A stretch of DNA of 64,000 bases from Curtobacterium sp. Leaf261 (GTDB taxonomy: Bacteria; Actinomycetota; Actinomycetes; Actinomycetales; Microbacteriaceae). The first letter of the stretch is position 1, and each line of letters opens with the position of its first letter. The stretch lies in the NCBI RefSeq assembly GCF_001422205.1, contig NZ_LMMJ01000013.1, positions 47,649-111,648 on the forward strand, given 5' to 3'. The translations under genes were made by a program, and so were the position numbers. The notes below the pieces were generated by a model, which was given only the letters and a program-made list of their open reading frames with translations, ran no database searches and was not told where the DNA came from. Below, one piece after another: positions 32,001 to 39,881 of the stretch.

Positions 32001-32725
32001 AACGGGATGCCCGCGCGGTGCAGGTCGGCGGCGAAGGCGAGCGCCAGGACCGTCTGCCCGGCATCGGTCGGGTGTTCGCTGTCGGACTGGAGCAGGCCCG
32101 CCGTGCCCGCGATCGGTTGGCCGACGTCGATGAACTTCCCCCCGACCACCGCGACCGCCGACCGCAGGTCGTCCGAACTCTGGCGGACCTCTGCCGGCAC
32201 GGCGCCCGGCTTGTCCCAGAGGGTGCTGAAGCCGACGATCTCGGCGTCGGGCAGCGCGGTCCGGATGTGCTCGACGGTCTGCTCGGTCGCCTGCCGGATG
32301 TCGGCCGCGGACTCGCCGAGGTCGTTGTCGGACGACTGGATGATCACCAGGGTGGGGTGCGCTGCGACGGCCCGGTCGACGAGCGCGTCGTAGGCCGTTC
32401 CACAGGCGCCCGACTGCACGAAGCCGGCGCCGCTGCACGCCAGGTTCGTCACGGTCCCGACGCCGCCCGAGTACGCCAGGAGCGCGGGCCACGCCTTGCT
32501 CTCGCTGCTCAGCCCGTGTCCGGACATGATCGAGTCGCCGATCGTCACGACGTTCGGCGTCAGGTCGGCTGACACCGGTTCGCTGGACGGGGACCCGGCC
32601 TTCGTGGCGGTGGTCGCCGCTCCGGCCGACGTCCCACTCGCGAGCGACAGCATCGACACCGCGATCGCCACCGGCGCGAACACGGCGACGGCGGCCACGA
32701 GAGCAGTCCTCCGACGGGTTGGCAC
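31997..32725 (-). CDS. Exported SGNH/GDSL-type hydrolase
   Basis: 242 residues. A signal peptide ends near GTSAGAA (about residue 36). The catalytic serine is in TIGDSIMSGHG (block I), glycine and asparagine blocks follow, and the Asp-His pair is in DSEHPTDAG near the C-terminus. IIQSSDNDLGE corresponds to block III. Such enzymes are esterases or lipases acting outside the cell, for example on acetylated plant polysaccharides. It overlaps the stop of the convergent gene tail to tail. Confidence 0.9.
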   Translation of the reverse strand: MPTRRRTALVAAVAVFAPVAIAVSMLSLASGTSAGAATTATKAGSPSSEPVSADLTPNVVTIGDSIMSGHGLSSESKAWPALLAYSGGVGTVTNLACSGAGFVQSGACGTAYDALVDRAVAAHPTLVIIQSSDNDLGESAADIRQATEQTVEHIRTALPDAEIVGFSTLWDKPGAVPAEVRQSSDDLRSAVAVVGGKFIDVGQPIAGTAGLLQSDSEHPTDAGQTVLALAFAADLHRAGIPF

Positions 32726-32798
32726 ATGCCCAAACTAGCGGCGCTCGGATGCCACCGTCCGGGTGTCGAGGCACCTGTCCGTCAGCGGGCACTGTGGT

Positions 32799-32852
32799 GA
32801 AACGTGCCCAAGTGTCGGGTGCGGCGGGCCAGTCGACAGATACGCACTTCTC
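32799..32852. repeat. Family B hairpin repeat, copy B6 (decayed)
   Basis: The left arm GAAACGTGCCCAAGTGTCG is near consensus, but the right arm (CGACAGATACGCACTTCTC) has several changes, the reverse of the usual pattern. Length (54 bp) is kept. Confidence 0.82.
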
Positions 32853-32922
32853 ACCCGGGCATGGCGGGCGCGCCGGATCCGCGCTGGCGGCGATCCCGGA
32901 GCGAGTCGTCGCTGACTCGACC

Positions 32923-33660
32923 TCACCAGGCCAGCTGCGTGTCGTCCTCCCAGACCGTGCCGGTCGGGCCGTCAACGTCGAGCGTCGCGAGTCGGATCGC
33001 GACGGCCGCGCCCTCGTCCGGGGTCCGTGTGCCGCGGAAGGCGTTGAAGTCGGTGGCGACGTGGCCGGGTGCCGCCCCGTTGACCTTCAGCGCGGTGCCG
33101 GCGAACTCCCGGGCGTAGTGCACCGTCAGCGCGTTCAGCGCGGTCTTCGAGCTCGAGTAGACCATCGACGGTTGTCCGACCCAGGCGCCTTCCTCGCCGA
33201 TCGAGCCGCGTTTGCTCGTCACGTTCACCACCCGTGGCGCCTCCGCAGACTGCAGCAGCGGCAGGAACGCGTTTATCATCCGGACGACGGCGAAGACGTT
33301 GACCTCGTAGACGCTGCGGATGTCGTCGACGGTCTCCTCCGTCGGGGTCGGGAGGTGGTCCATCGGGTGGACGGTGAGTGTGTTGATGCCGGCGTTGTTC
33401 ACGAGGACGTCGAGCCGGCCGAACTCGGAGCGGACCATCCCCGCGAGGTCGTCCACCTGGGACTGGTCGGTGACGTCGAGGAGCACCGGCCGGACGTCCC
33501 CGTGGAGGGAGTCCGCCGCCGCCCGACCCGCGCCGAGGCTCCGCGCGCCGAGCAGGACGGTGAGGCCGTCGGCCGCGAGCCCCCGCGCGATCGCGATGCC
33601 GAGGCCCTTGTTGCCGCCAGTGACGAGGGCGACCTTCTTCGGAATGGTGTGTGTTGTCAT
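32923..33660 (-). CDS. SDR family oxidoreductase under MarR control
   Basis: 245 residues. Cofactor motif TGGNKGLG, NNAG in DVLVNNAGINT, catalytic serine in VNVTSKRGS and YSSSK near residue 160. Carbonyl reductase-like. A perfect palindrome (33653-33666) overlaps the ATG, and a near copy lies 30 bp upstream, so the divergent MarR protein very likely represses it; such pairs usually answer to a toxic aldehyde, quinone or phenolic compound. Confidence 0.93.
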   Translation of the reverse strand: MTTHTIPKKVALVTGGNKGLGIAIARGLAADGLTVLLGARSLGAGRAAADSLHGDVRPVLLDVTDQSQVDDLAGMVRSEFGRLDVLVNNAGINTLTVHPMDHLPTPTEETVDDIRSVYEVNVFAVVRMINAFLPLLQSAEAPRVVNVTSKRGSIGEEGAWVGQPSMVYSSSKTALNALTVHYAREFAGTALKVNGAAPGHVATDFNAFRGTRTPDEGAAVAIRLATLDVDGPTGTVWEDDTQLAW

Positions 33661-33666
33661 GACAAC
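33653..33666. promoter_or_regulatory. MarR operator 1
   Basis: GTTGTCATGACAAC is a perfect 14-bp palindrome covering the SDR start codon, ideally placed to block its transcription or translation start region. Confidence 0.75.
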
Positions 33667-33682
33667 AGGCTCTCTCACGCTT

Positions 33683-33696
33683 GTTGTCATGTCAAC
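33683..33696. promoter_or_regulatory. MarR operator 2
   Basis: GTTGTCATGTCAAC differs from operator 1 by one base and lies exactly 30 bp away, 22 bp before the marR start, so the regulator probably also controls itself. Confidence 0.72.
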
Positions 33697-33717
33697 ACTT
33701 CGCGGTAGGGTCGATCC

Positions 33718-34167
33718 GTGGACGAGCTGCTGACCGATGCCGAACGCCAGCTCTGGCACGCCTGGAAGACCGCGTCCGAACGGGTGCGCGAGCATGTCGC
33801 GGAGGACATCCGTGCGGCGACGGGCTTGTCCGACCCGGACTTCGGGATCCTGACGCGGCTCGTCGACCTCGGCGGGGGCGTGCTCCGCCAGAACGAACTC
33901 GGCGCCTCGATGGGATGGCATCGCAGCCGCCTGTCGCACCAGCTGACGCGGATGGAGGGGCGGGGGCTCGTCGCGCGGGCGACCGTCGACGGCGGGGTGG
34001 AGGTCGCGATCACGACGTCGGGGCGTGCACTCGTCGCGACCGCGCGCCCTGTGCACGCATCGTCCGTCCGCGAGCACCTGTTGGCCCACATCGCAGGTCG
34101 GGACGCGGAGTCTCTGCGCAGGTTGCTCGACGGGCTCGCCGACGGGTCCACACCCTCCGGACACTGA
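33718..34167 (+). CDS. MarR family winged-helix regulator
   Basis: 149 residues. Winged-helix core: GLSDPDFGILTRLVDLGGGVLRQNELGASMGWHRSRLSHQLTRME, with wing GLVARATVDGGVEVAITTSG. It is divergent from the SDR gene with two matching palindromes between them. GTG 33718. Ligand unknown. The gene is followed directly by the SMR fragment at 34205. Confidence 0.93.
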   Translation: MDELLTDAERQLWHAWKTASERVREHVAEDIRAATGLSDPDFGILTRLVDLGGGVLRQNELGASMGWHRSRLSHQLTRMEGRGLVARATVDGGVEVAITTSGRALVATARPVHASSVREHLLAHIAGRDAESLRRLLDGLADGSTPSGH

Positions 34168-34204
34168 CCCGGTCCAGGCGGGCCGGTGCAGCCACCGGCG
34201 GGGG

Positions 34205-34309
34205 TCAGTGTCCTGCGCCCGCCTCGATGAGCAGGACGCCGCCGATGATGAGCACGATGCCGAACCCCATCAGCCAGGTGAGCGGCTCGACGCCGGCGTA
34301 CCAGCGACC
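34205..34309 (-). pseudogene. Remnant of a small multidrug resistance (SMR) gene
   Basis: On the minus strand this stretch encodes GRWYAGV joined directly to EPLTWLMGFGIVLIIGGVLL and a terminal EAGAGH. The intact SMR gene at 41190 has the same two segments about 45 residues apart. The fragment therefore lost the middle of the protein in one deletion and its N-terminal third at a second junction near 34309. It has no start codon or ribosome site. Confidence 0.85.
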
Positions 34310-34398
34310 GACGGCGCGGCGAGCGCACCGCCGACGACGAGTCCGACGAGCGCAGCGACCGAGGCGACGACCCGGCCGCGGTGTCGTGTGGTGGTCAC
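34270..34398 (-). pseudogene. Truncated exported-protein gene, last gene of the GH130 operon
   Basis: GTG 34398 overlaps the TGA of the upstream GH130 gene (GTGA) and has AGGAGG six bases before it, so it was built as a coupled operon gene. The frame starts with basic residues and a signal peptide (VVASVAALVGLVVGG, ALAAPSVAG) and then runs out of frame into the SMR remnant, ending after 42 residues. It was probably an extracellular glycosidase or lipoprotein gene whose body was deleted. The join is near 34305. Confidence 0.72.
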
Positions 34399-35474
34399 GC
34401 GGACCTCCTGACGATCTTCGCGACACCGATCTTGGAGTCGGCCATGCCGTAGAACACGTACTGCACCCCGTCGATCTCCTCCATCGCCGTCGGGAACACC
34501 ACGTTCGGCACGATCCCGGACTGCTCGTCCTCGGTGTCGGCGGACAGCAGCGGCTCGGACGTCCGGGACACGACCTCCCACGGGCGCTCCGCTTCGAGGA
34601 TCATCGCCCCCGCGGCGTAGTTGACGTTCTGCTGTTGGGCGAGCGACCCGACGAGCTCACCCGTCACCCCGTGGTGCAGCAGCAGCCAGCCCTCTGGCAC
34701 CCGGATCGGTGCGGGACCGGCCCCGATCTTGAGCTCCTCGAACGGCATCTCGGGTCCGGCGAGCACCCGATGCCCACGCCACTCCGCGAGCGCGCCGATG
34801 TCCTCGCGCACCCGGTCGAGGTGCACGAACGAGATCCAGATCGACGGCCGGGTGTCCTCGACCCATGACGGCGGATGCACGCCCTCGCCGGGGCGGATCT
34901 CCGACAGGTCCCAGACCGGGCGCTGCAGGACGGCGATGCTCTCGATGCCGTCCGGGCCGACGACCGGCTCGGGGAAGAACACGCAGTCCTTGTTGAAGTA
35001 CAGCCCGAGGTCGACGTCGAGGGCGTCGTCGTACCCGAACCGGACAGGTCCGAGCCGCCGCCACTCGCGGAGGTCCTCGGAGACGGCGACCGCCGTGTGC
35101 GGGCCGAGCGGCCCGTAGGCGACGTACGTCATGACGTGGAGACCGATGGCCGGGAGGAACGTAGTGCGCGGGTCCTCGACGCCCGCGTTCTGCGCACCCA
35201 CCTCCCACGTGCGCTCCGGCTCGAGCACGATGCCCTGCCGCTCGACACCGACGGGCACCCCGTCCTCGACGACGACGCGGGCGATGCCGATCCGCGAGAC
35301 GTTCCCGGTCGCGACGAGCCGCGGGAGCAGGTAGAGCTCGCCGTCGGGTCCGCGTCCGCTCCCGGGGTTGAGGACGCCCTCTGCCTCGAACGGGTCATCG
35401 GCGAGCGGGGTCATGAGCAGGCCGACCCGCTCGAGTGCATACGGGAAGTCGGCGGCGGCAAGTGCGTCAGTCAT
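34395..35474 (-). CDS. GH130 family glycoside phosphorylase/hydrolase
   Basis: 359 residues of a five-bladed propeller of the GH130 (COG2152) type. EGVLNPGSGRGPDGELYLLPR, GVEDPRTTFLP, YFNKDCVFFPEPV and LLLHHGVTGELVG are family landmarks. Characterised relatives phosphorolyse beta-1,4- or beta-1,2-mannosides. No signal peptide, so it works in the cytoplasm on imported oligosaccharides. It overlaps the preceding GH130-like gene by 8 bp. Confidence 0.88.
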   Translation of the reverse strand: MTDALAAADFPYALERVGLLMTPLADDPFEAEGVLNPGSGRGPDGELYLLPRLVATGNVSRIGIARVVVEDGVPVGVERQGIVLEPERTWEVGAQNAGVEDPRTTFLPAIGLHVMTYVAYGPLGPHTAVAVSEDLREWRRLGPVRFGYDDALDVDLGLYFNKDCVFFPEPVVGPDGIESIAVLQRPVWDLSEIRPGEGVHPPSWVEDTRPSIWISFVHLDRVREDIGALAEWRGHRVLAGPEMPFEELKIGAGPAPIRVPEGWLLLHHGVTGELVGSLAQQQNVNYAAGAMILEAERPWEVVSRTSEPLLSADTEDEQSGIVPNVVFPTAMEEIDGVQYVFYGMADSKIGVAKIVRRSA

Positions 35475-36558
35475 GGTGGTCCTCTCGGTAGCAGTACATC
35501 TCGCGGCTCCCACGGGGTGCATCCCACCCCTGCGCGAACACCCGGTCGCCGTCCCAGCGGAGCAGACCGCCCCACGCGAGGGACCCGCCCCGGTGCAGCG
35601 CGCGCTGGGTGAATGGGGCATCGAGGCCGTAGAGCGCCTGGGCGGCGGCGAAGTCACCGGACGGATCCCGGTAGAAGAAGTCGAGGACGAGCCGGTCGCC
35701 GTCGACGACCGCGCACGCGACCTCGTACAGCTGCGGGCCGAGCGACGACATGTCCAGGTATTCCTCGGGGGCGAACGTCCAGTGCACCATGTCGTCCGAG
35801 TGGCCGACGGTCAGGCGTCCACCGCACCCCTCGGACACGTACATGAGGTACTCGCCGCCGATCCGGACCGCCTCGCCGCGGTCGTTCCGTGGGATGACGG
35901 CACCCTTCGCCCAGAGCTGGGACACCTCGTACGGGACGACCTGCCCGAGCTTCTCCCAGTGCATGAGGTCGTCGGACACCGCGAGGTTGATGTCGCACCC
36001 GACCTCCCCGTCGAGGTGGTCCGCGGAGGCGTACTGCGAACGTTCCGGTGTCCCCGTGGTGTCCCAGATCCCGTTGTAGAAGAGGAACCAGCGCCCCTCG
36101 GCACGGTAGAGCTTGGGGTCCTCGACCCCGAGCGACTCGTTGCGGAGCGTCGGCCAGAGGATCGGCCCGCCGTCGTCGACCCAGCCGTTCGCGGTCAGGA
36201 CCGCGTGCCCGATCCGCGACGACGTGCTCTCCTTACGCGGGGCGGCGCGGTAGACCAGGTGCAGCTGCTCCGTGCCTCCAGTCCGGTCGTCGACGGCCGC
36301 GACGCCCAGCGTGGGGTTGAAGACGGACTCCGCCGTCCATCCGATCCCGGTGGGGTCTGCCCACGTGCGCGGCTGCGTGAACGTCAGCGACGGATCGCGC
36401 CGGAACGGCCCGATCATCCAGGACGGCGGGTCGTCGTAGACGGCGGAGAAGTCGTCCGTCGAGATCCGGTCGGTCAGCGCGTTGTCATGTCGGAGGGCCC
36501 GTTCGTAGTCGGCGACGAGCTGGGTGCGATCGAGCTCGGCACGGTCGAGAGAGCTCAT
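35467..36558 (-). CDS. GH130-related propeller enzyme
   Basis: 363 residues, a second GH130-like protein but clearly different from its neighbour: ESVFNPTLGVAAVDD, GVEDPKLYRAEGRWFLFYNG, LWAKGAVIPRNDRGEAV and GGEYLMYVSEGCGG. Both lie in one operon with the transporter, so they probably degrade the same beta-mannoside in two steps. Its ATG overlaps the stop of the permease gene (ATGA). A 16-bp match to family A half-elements lies in its coding region at 36270-36286. Confidence 0.82.
   Translation of the reverse strand: MSSLDRAELDRTQLVADYERALRHDNALTDRISTDDFSAVYDDPPSWMIGPFRRDPSLTFTQPRTWADPTGIGWTAESVFNPTLGVAAVDDRTGGTEQLHLVYRAAPRKESTSSRIGHAVLTANGWVDDGGPILWPTLRNESLGVEDPKLYRAEGRWFLFYNGIWDTTGTPERSQYASADHLDGEVGCDINLAVSDDLMHWEKLGQVVPYEVSQLWAKGAVIPRNDRGEAVRIGGEYLMYVSEGCGGRLTVGHSDDMVHWTFAPEEYLDMSSLGPQLYEVACAVVDGDRLVLDFFYRDPSGDFAAAQALYGLDAPFTQRALHRGGSLAWGGLLRWDGDRVFAQGWDAPRGSREMYCYREDHHD
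36270..36286. repeat. Family A half-element inside a coding region
   Basis: CCGTGCCTCCAGTCCGG equals the right arm of copy A12 over 16 bases and encodes a loop (DRTGGTE) of the GH130-related protein in the other strand. Confidence 0.5.
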
Positions 36559-37514
36559 CCCTTGACCCCCGATCCCACGTCGGTCGAGATGAAGTACCGC
36601 TGGAACACGATGAACAGCACGACGACGGGAGCAGCGAGCACGACGGCCCCCGCGAGGATCGCTCCGAAGGGGTTCGCCGTCGACTGCGCGATGTTCGAGA
36701 TGTAGTTCGCGAGCGAGACCGCCAGGGGCTGCATCGACGCCTCCTTCGTGATGAGGAACGGCCAGAGGAAGTCGTTCCACGGCCCGATGAACGTCACGAG
36801 CACCACCGTCACGAGCGCTGGCCGGACGAGTGGCAGAGCGACCCGCCACAGGACCGTGAACTCCCCGGCACCGTCGATCCGGGCCGCGTCGAAGATCTCC
36901 TGCGGGACCTGCAGGAAGTACTGCCGGAAGATGATCACCGCCGTGGAGTTGATCGCGAACGGCAGGATCATGCCGAGGTAGTTGTCGGCGAGCCCGTAGT
37001 CGCGCGCGATGAGCACGTACAGCGGGATCATCAGCAGCTGGAACGGGATGACCTGCACGAGGAGCGCGAGGGCGAAGGTGACGCCGCGGCCCTTCCACTG
37101 CAGGACGGCCAGCGCGTACCCGGCGAGGACCCCGAACACGACCGTGCAGATGAGGACGCCGCCGGTGTAGATGCCGGAGTTGAGGAGCCCCTGGCCGAGG
37201 TTCACCCGGGAGTTGATCTCCGTGTAGTTGTGACCGGTGATGTTGGTCGGGTTGGGGAACGCACCGGCGATCGAGGTGTCCGGGGAGGCCTGGAGCGACC
37301 CGACGATCATGTACCAGAACGGGAACAGGAAGACCACGGCCCCGATCAGCAGGACCACGAAGCGCAGCGCGGCCTGACCGCGGCTCAGTTGGATCCCGTC
37401 CATGCGACGCTTGCGGCGCGGACTGGAGGCACGACCCGCGTCGTCCCCGCCCGCTCCGGTCGACGGGACGGGGATGCCCGCAGCGCCCGCGGCGCCGGTT
37501 GCTGTCTGGCTCAT
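36555..37514 (-). CDS. Sugar ABC transporter permease (MalG type)
   Basis: 319 residues. A 45-residue cytoplasmic tail rich in glycine, alanine and arginine precedes six helices. EAA loop: QEIFDAARIDGAGEFTVLWRV. The C-terminus RYFISTDVGSGVKG is typical of MalG-type permeases. The tail contains a family A half-element (37420-37434, encoding RASSPR). ATGA overlaps join it to both neighbours. Confidence 0.93.
   Translation of the reverse strand: MSQTATGAAGAAGIPVPSTGAGGDDAGRASSPRRKRRMDGIQLSRGQAALRFVVLLIGAVVFLFPFWYMIVGSLQASPDTSIAGAFPNPTNITGHNYTEINSRVNLGQGLLNSGIYTGGVLICTVVFGVLAGYALAVLQWKGRGVTFALALLVQVIPFQLLMIPLYVLIARDYGLADNYLGMILPFAINSTAVIIFRQYFLQVPQEIFDAARIDGAGEFTVLWRVALPLVRPALVTVVLVTFIGPWNDFLWPFLITKEASMQPLAVSLANYISNIAQSTANPFGAILAGAVVLAAPVVVLFIVFQRYFISTDVGSGVKG
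37420..37434. repeat. Family A half-element inside the permease tail
   Basis: GGACTGGAGGCACG is the left-arm form of family A and encodes part of the disordered N-terminal tail of the permease. Confidence 0.45.
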
Positions 37515-38464
37515 CGTTCGTTCCTTCCGCCGGCGAATCTGTTCTGCAGGAACGCGATGATCATGACCCCGATGACCAGCACGATGCCGATCGCGGACGC
37601 GTATCCAGGGTGGTTCTGCTCGATGCCCTGCTGGTACATCACGAGCACGGGTGACGATGATGCACCGTTCGGCCCTCCGCCTCCGGTCAACAGGTAGGGC
37701 TCTGTGAACAAGTTCGCCCCGATGACGGTGCTGAGGAGGAGGACCAGCACGGTGGCCGGTCGGACCCCGGGGACGGTGACCGAGAAGAACGACCGGACCT
37801 TGCCCGCACCGTCCGTGGCCGCCGCCTCGTAGAGCTCCTTCGGCACGTTCTGCAGCGCCGCGAGGTACAGGAGGATGTAGAACCCGAGCTGCTTCCACGT
37901 GACGAACAGCGCCACGATCGGCATCGCCCAGTGCTCGTTGACGAGCCACCCGGGGTTCGGCGCGAGCGGGCCGAGGAGCTTCGACACGAGCCCGGTCTGA
38001 TTGAACAGGAACAGCCAGACACCGACGACGGCGACCGAGGCGGTGACGTAGGGGACGTAGTAGCTCACCCGGAAGAACGTCGACCAGCGGACGACGCTGT
38101 TGAGCGCCGCCGCGAGGACGAGCGACAGCACGACGGTGAGCGGCACGTTGATGATGAGGAACTCACCGACGTTGACGAATGACTGCCGGACCTGCGGGTC
38201 CTCGAACGCCTGCACGTAGTTCTGCATGCCGATGAACGGCCGGTCGACGTCCGCGCCGGGAGCCGAGAAGAAGTAGTCGTGGAACGACATGTAGACGGCG
38301 AGGATCAGGGGGTAGGCGAAGATCACCAGCACGAACACGAGGTACGGCGCGCTGAAGAGCCAGCCGAGGGGGTTCCGTCCGAAGACCCGGAAACGCCAGG
38401 GGCGGTGGAGCTGCCGGTGGTCGCCGGCGGATGCGGCGGCCGGGGCGGTTGCTGTTGCGGTCAT
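37511..38464 (-). CDS. Sugar ABC transporter permease (MalF type)
   Basis: 317 residues with six helices. The EAA loop reads KELYEAAATDGAGKVRSFF. It pairs with the MalG-type permease downstream (4-nt overlap) and receives substrate from the 38477 lipoprotein. No ATPase is encoded here. Confidence 0.93.
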   Translation of the reverse strand: MTATATAPAAASAGDHRQLHRPWRFRVFGRNPLGWLFSAPYLVFVLVIFAYPLILAVYMSFHDYFFSAPGADVDRPFIGMQNYVQAFEDPQVRQSFVNVGEFLIINVPLTVVLSLVLAAALNSVVRWSTFFRVSYYVPYVTASVAVVGVWLFLFNQTGLVSKLLGPLAPNPGWLVNEHWAMPIVALFVTWKQLGFYILLYLAALQNVPKELYEAAATDGAGKVRSFFSVTVPGVRPATVLVLLLSTVIGANLFTEPYLLTGGGGPNGASSSPVLVMYQQGIEQNHPGYASAIGIVLVIGVMIIAFLQNRFAGGRNER

Positions 38465-38476
38465 GGTCGGTCCTCC

Positions 38477-39775
38477 CTACTTCTGCACGGCGAGTTGGCC
38501 GGTCTTGGCGGCGGCTGCTGCGAGTTGATCGTCGAGCGAACCGTCGCCGGAGATCACGGCCTTCGTGTAGAAGTTCCGGAACGCCTGCAGCACCGCTGTG
38601 GAGTTCGGCCCCGTCGGGTCGTCGACGGTCCGAGCCGCCTGGGCACCGAACTCCTGGTACGACGGGTTCTTCGCGAAGTAGTCCGCGTAGGTCGACGCGA
38701 GGTCCTTGCGGATCGGCATCTGCCCCGTGGTCTGGAGCAGCGCCTTGTCCTGGGCGGGACTCGTCGCGTACTTCAGGACGTCCCACGCGGTGCCCTGGTT
38801 CTTGCAGGACGCGTACATGGCGGCGTTCTTGGCGTCCGGGAACGTCCACGTCTTGCTCGCCGCGGTGCCGTCCTTCGTCGGGACCGGCACGACGCCCCAG
38901 TCGACGGCGCCCTTGTAGCTGGCGACCGCCCACGGTCCGACCATCGCCATCGCTGCCTGCCCGGTGGCGAACGCGTCGCCCTGGAGCTGGTCCTTGCCGG
39001 CGTAGCCCTTGGCGTAGACGGTCTTCCAGAAGTCCGTCACGTCCTTGCCGGCGGCGTTGTCGAAGGTGGCCTTCTGGTCGGCGTTCAGGAGTCCGGTCCC
39101 GCCGGTCTCTGCGGCGTACAGCGGCAGGAAGTCGAAGTTCGGCTGGAAGAACTCGCTCGTCGCCGCCGGGTAGATGGCGAACGGGGCGGCCTTCGTGGCC
39201 TTGATCTTCGCCGCGGCCGCCAGGAAGTCCGCGTACGTGCTGAGCTTCGGATCGGTGGTGCTCAGCCCCGCCTTTGCGAAGACCTTCTTGTTGTAGAACA
39301 TCATCACGGGGTTCGACTTCCACGGCATCTGGTAGTAGTCACCGTCGGGGGACTTGTACTGGTCAGCGGTCTTCCCCGACCGTGCCTCGATGTACGCGTC
39401 GGCGCCGGGGAACTTCGACAGGTCGACGAGTCCGCCCTGCTTCTGGAACTGCCCGGTCGCGGCCGGCAGGTTGTTGAACACCAGGCACGGGGTGGTCCCG
39501 GCCGTGATCGCGGCGCCGATGACCTCCTCGGTGCTCTTGCCCGCGGGGACCTCCTGCGCCTTGATCGGCTCGTCGGGGTGGTCCTTGTTCCACGAGGAGA
39601 CGAGCCCCTTGCCCCAGGTGACCTCCTGGGCGTTGTTCGAATACCAGATCGTGATCGGACCGTGCTTGGTCCGTGCCTCCGGTCCGGCAACCGTGTTGCC
39701 GGAGGCGCAGCCGGAGATGGTGAGTGCCACGGCCGCCGCGAGGGCGGTGCCGATGGCGAGCATGCGGCGGTGCAT
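38477..39775 (-). CDS. Sugar ABC transporter substrate-binding lipoprotein
   Basis: 432 residues. Signal peptide to the lipobox LTISGC (cysteine near 23), a short linker, then a family 1 extracellular binding protein fold (GPITIWYSNNAQEV; GDYYQMPWKSNPVMMFYNKKVF; QAAMAMVGPWAVASYKG). ATG 39775 has AAGGAG five bases upstream. As first gene of the operon it should be most strongly made. The linker coincides with a family A half-element (39671-39687). The ligand is presumably a manno-oligosaccharide, inferred from the GH130 genes. Confidence 0.93.
   Translation of the reverse strand: MHRRMLAIGTALAAAVALTISGCASGNTVAGPEARTKHGPITIWYSNNAQEVTWGKGLVSSWNKDHPDEPIKAQEVPAGKSTEEVIGAAITAGTTPCLVFNNLPAATGQFQKQGGLVDLSKFPGADAYIEARSGKTADQYKSPDGDYYQMPWKSNPVMMFYNKKVFAKAGLSTTDPKLSTYADFLAAAAKIKATKAAPFAIYPAATSEFFQPNFDFLPLYAAETGGTGLLNADQKATFDNAAGKDVTDFWKTVYAKGYAGKDQLQGDAFATGQAAMAMVGPWAVASYKGAVDWGVVPVPTKDGTAASKTWTFPDAKNAAMYASCKNQGTAWDVLKYATSPAQDKALLQTTGQMPIRKDLASTYADYFAKNPSYQEFGAQAARTVDDPTGPNSTAVLQAFRNFYTKAVISGDGSLDDQLAAAAAKTGQLAVQK
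39671..39687. repeat. Family A half-element inside the lipoprotein linker
   Basis: CCGTGCCTCCGGTCCGG differs by one base from the 36270 sequence and encodes the linker just after the lipid-modified cysteine (AGPEART). Confidence 0.4.
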
Positions 39776-39806
39776 GTGACTCCTTCGTCGGGTGGTGCCG
39801 CGGCAG

Positions 39807-39814
39807 GAGCGCTC
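39807..39814. promoter_or_regulatory. Possible LacI-type half operator
   Basis: GAGCGCTC is an 8-bp palindrome with the CG centre usual for LacI-family sites, 32 bp before the binding-protein start. Short, so only suggestive. Confidence 0.25.
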
Positions 39815-39881
39815 TGTCGGGCGCTGGGGTCGCTGGCGGTGCTGCGGGCGCGGGCCGAGGGTGCGGACGCGCGGGGGTGCC

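Noticed and set aside
34205..34426. A 73-codon frame as a real small SMR-like protein
   Set aside because: Its first half is out-of-frame sequence of the truncated exported gene and it lacks the essential membrane glutamate and three of the four helices.
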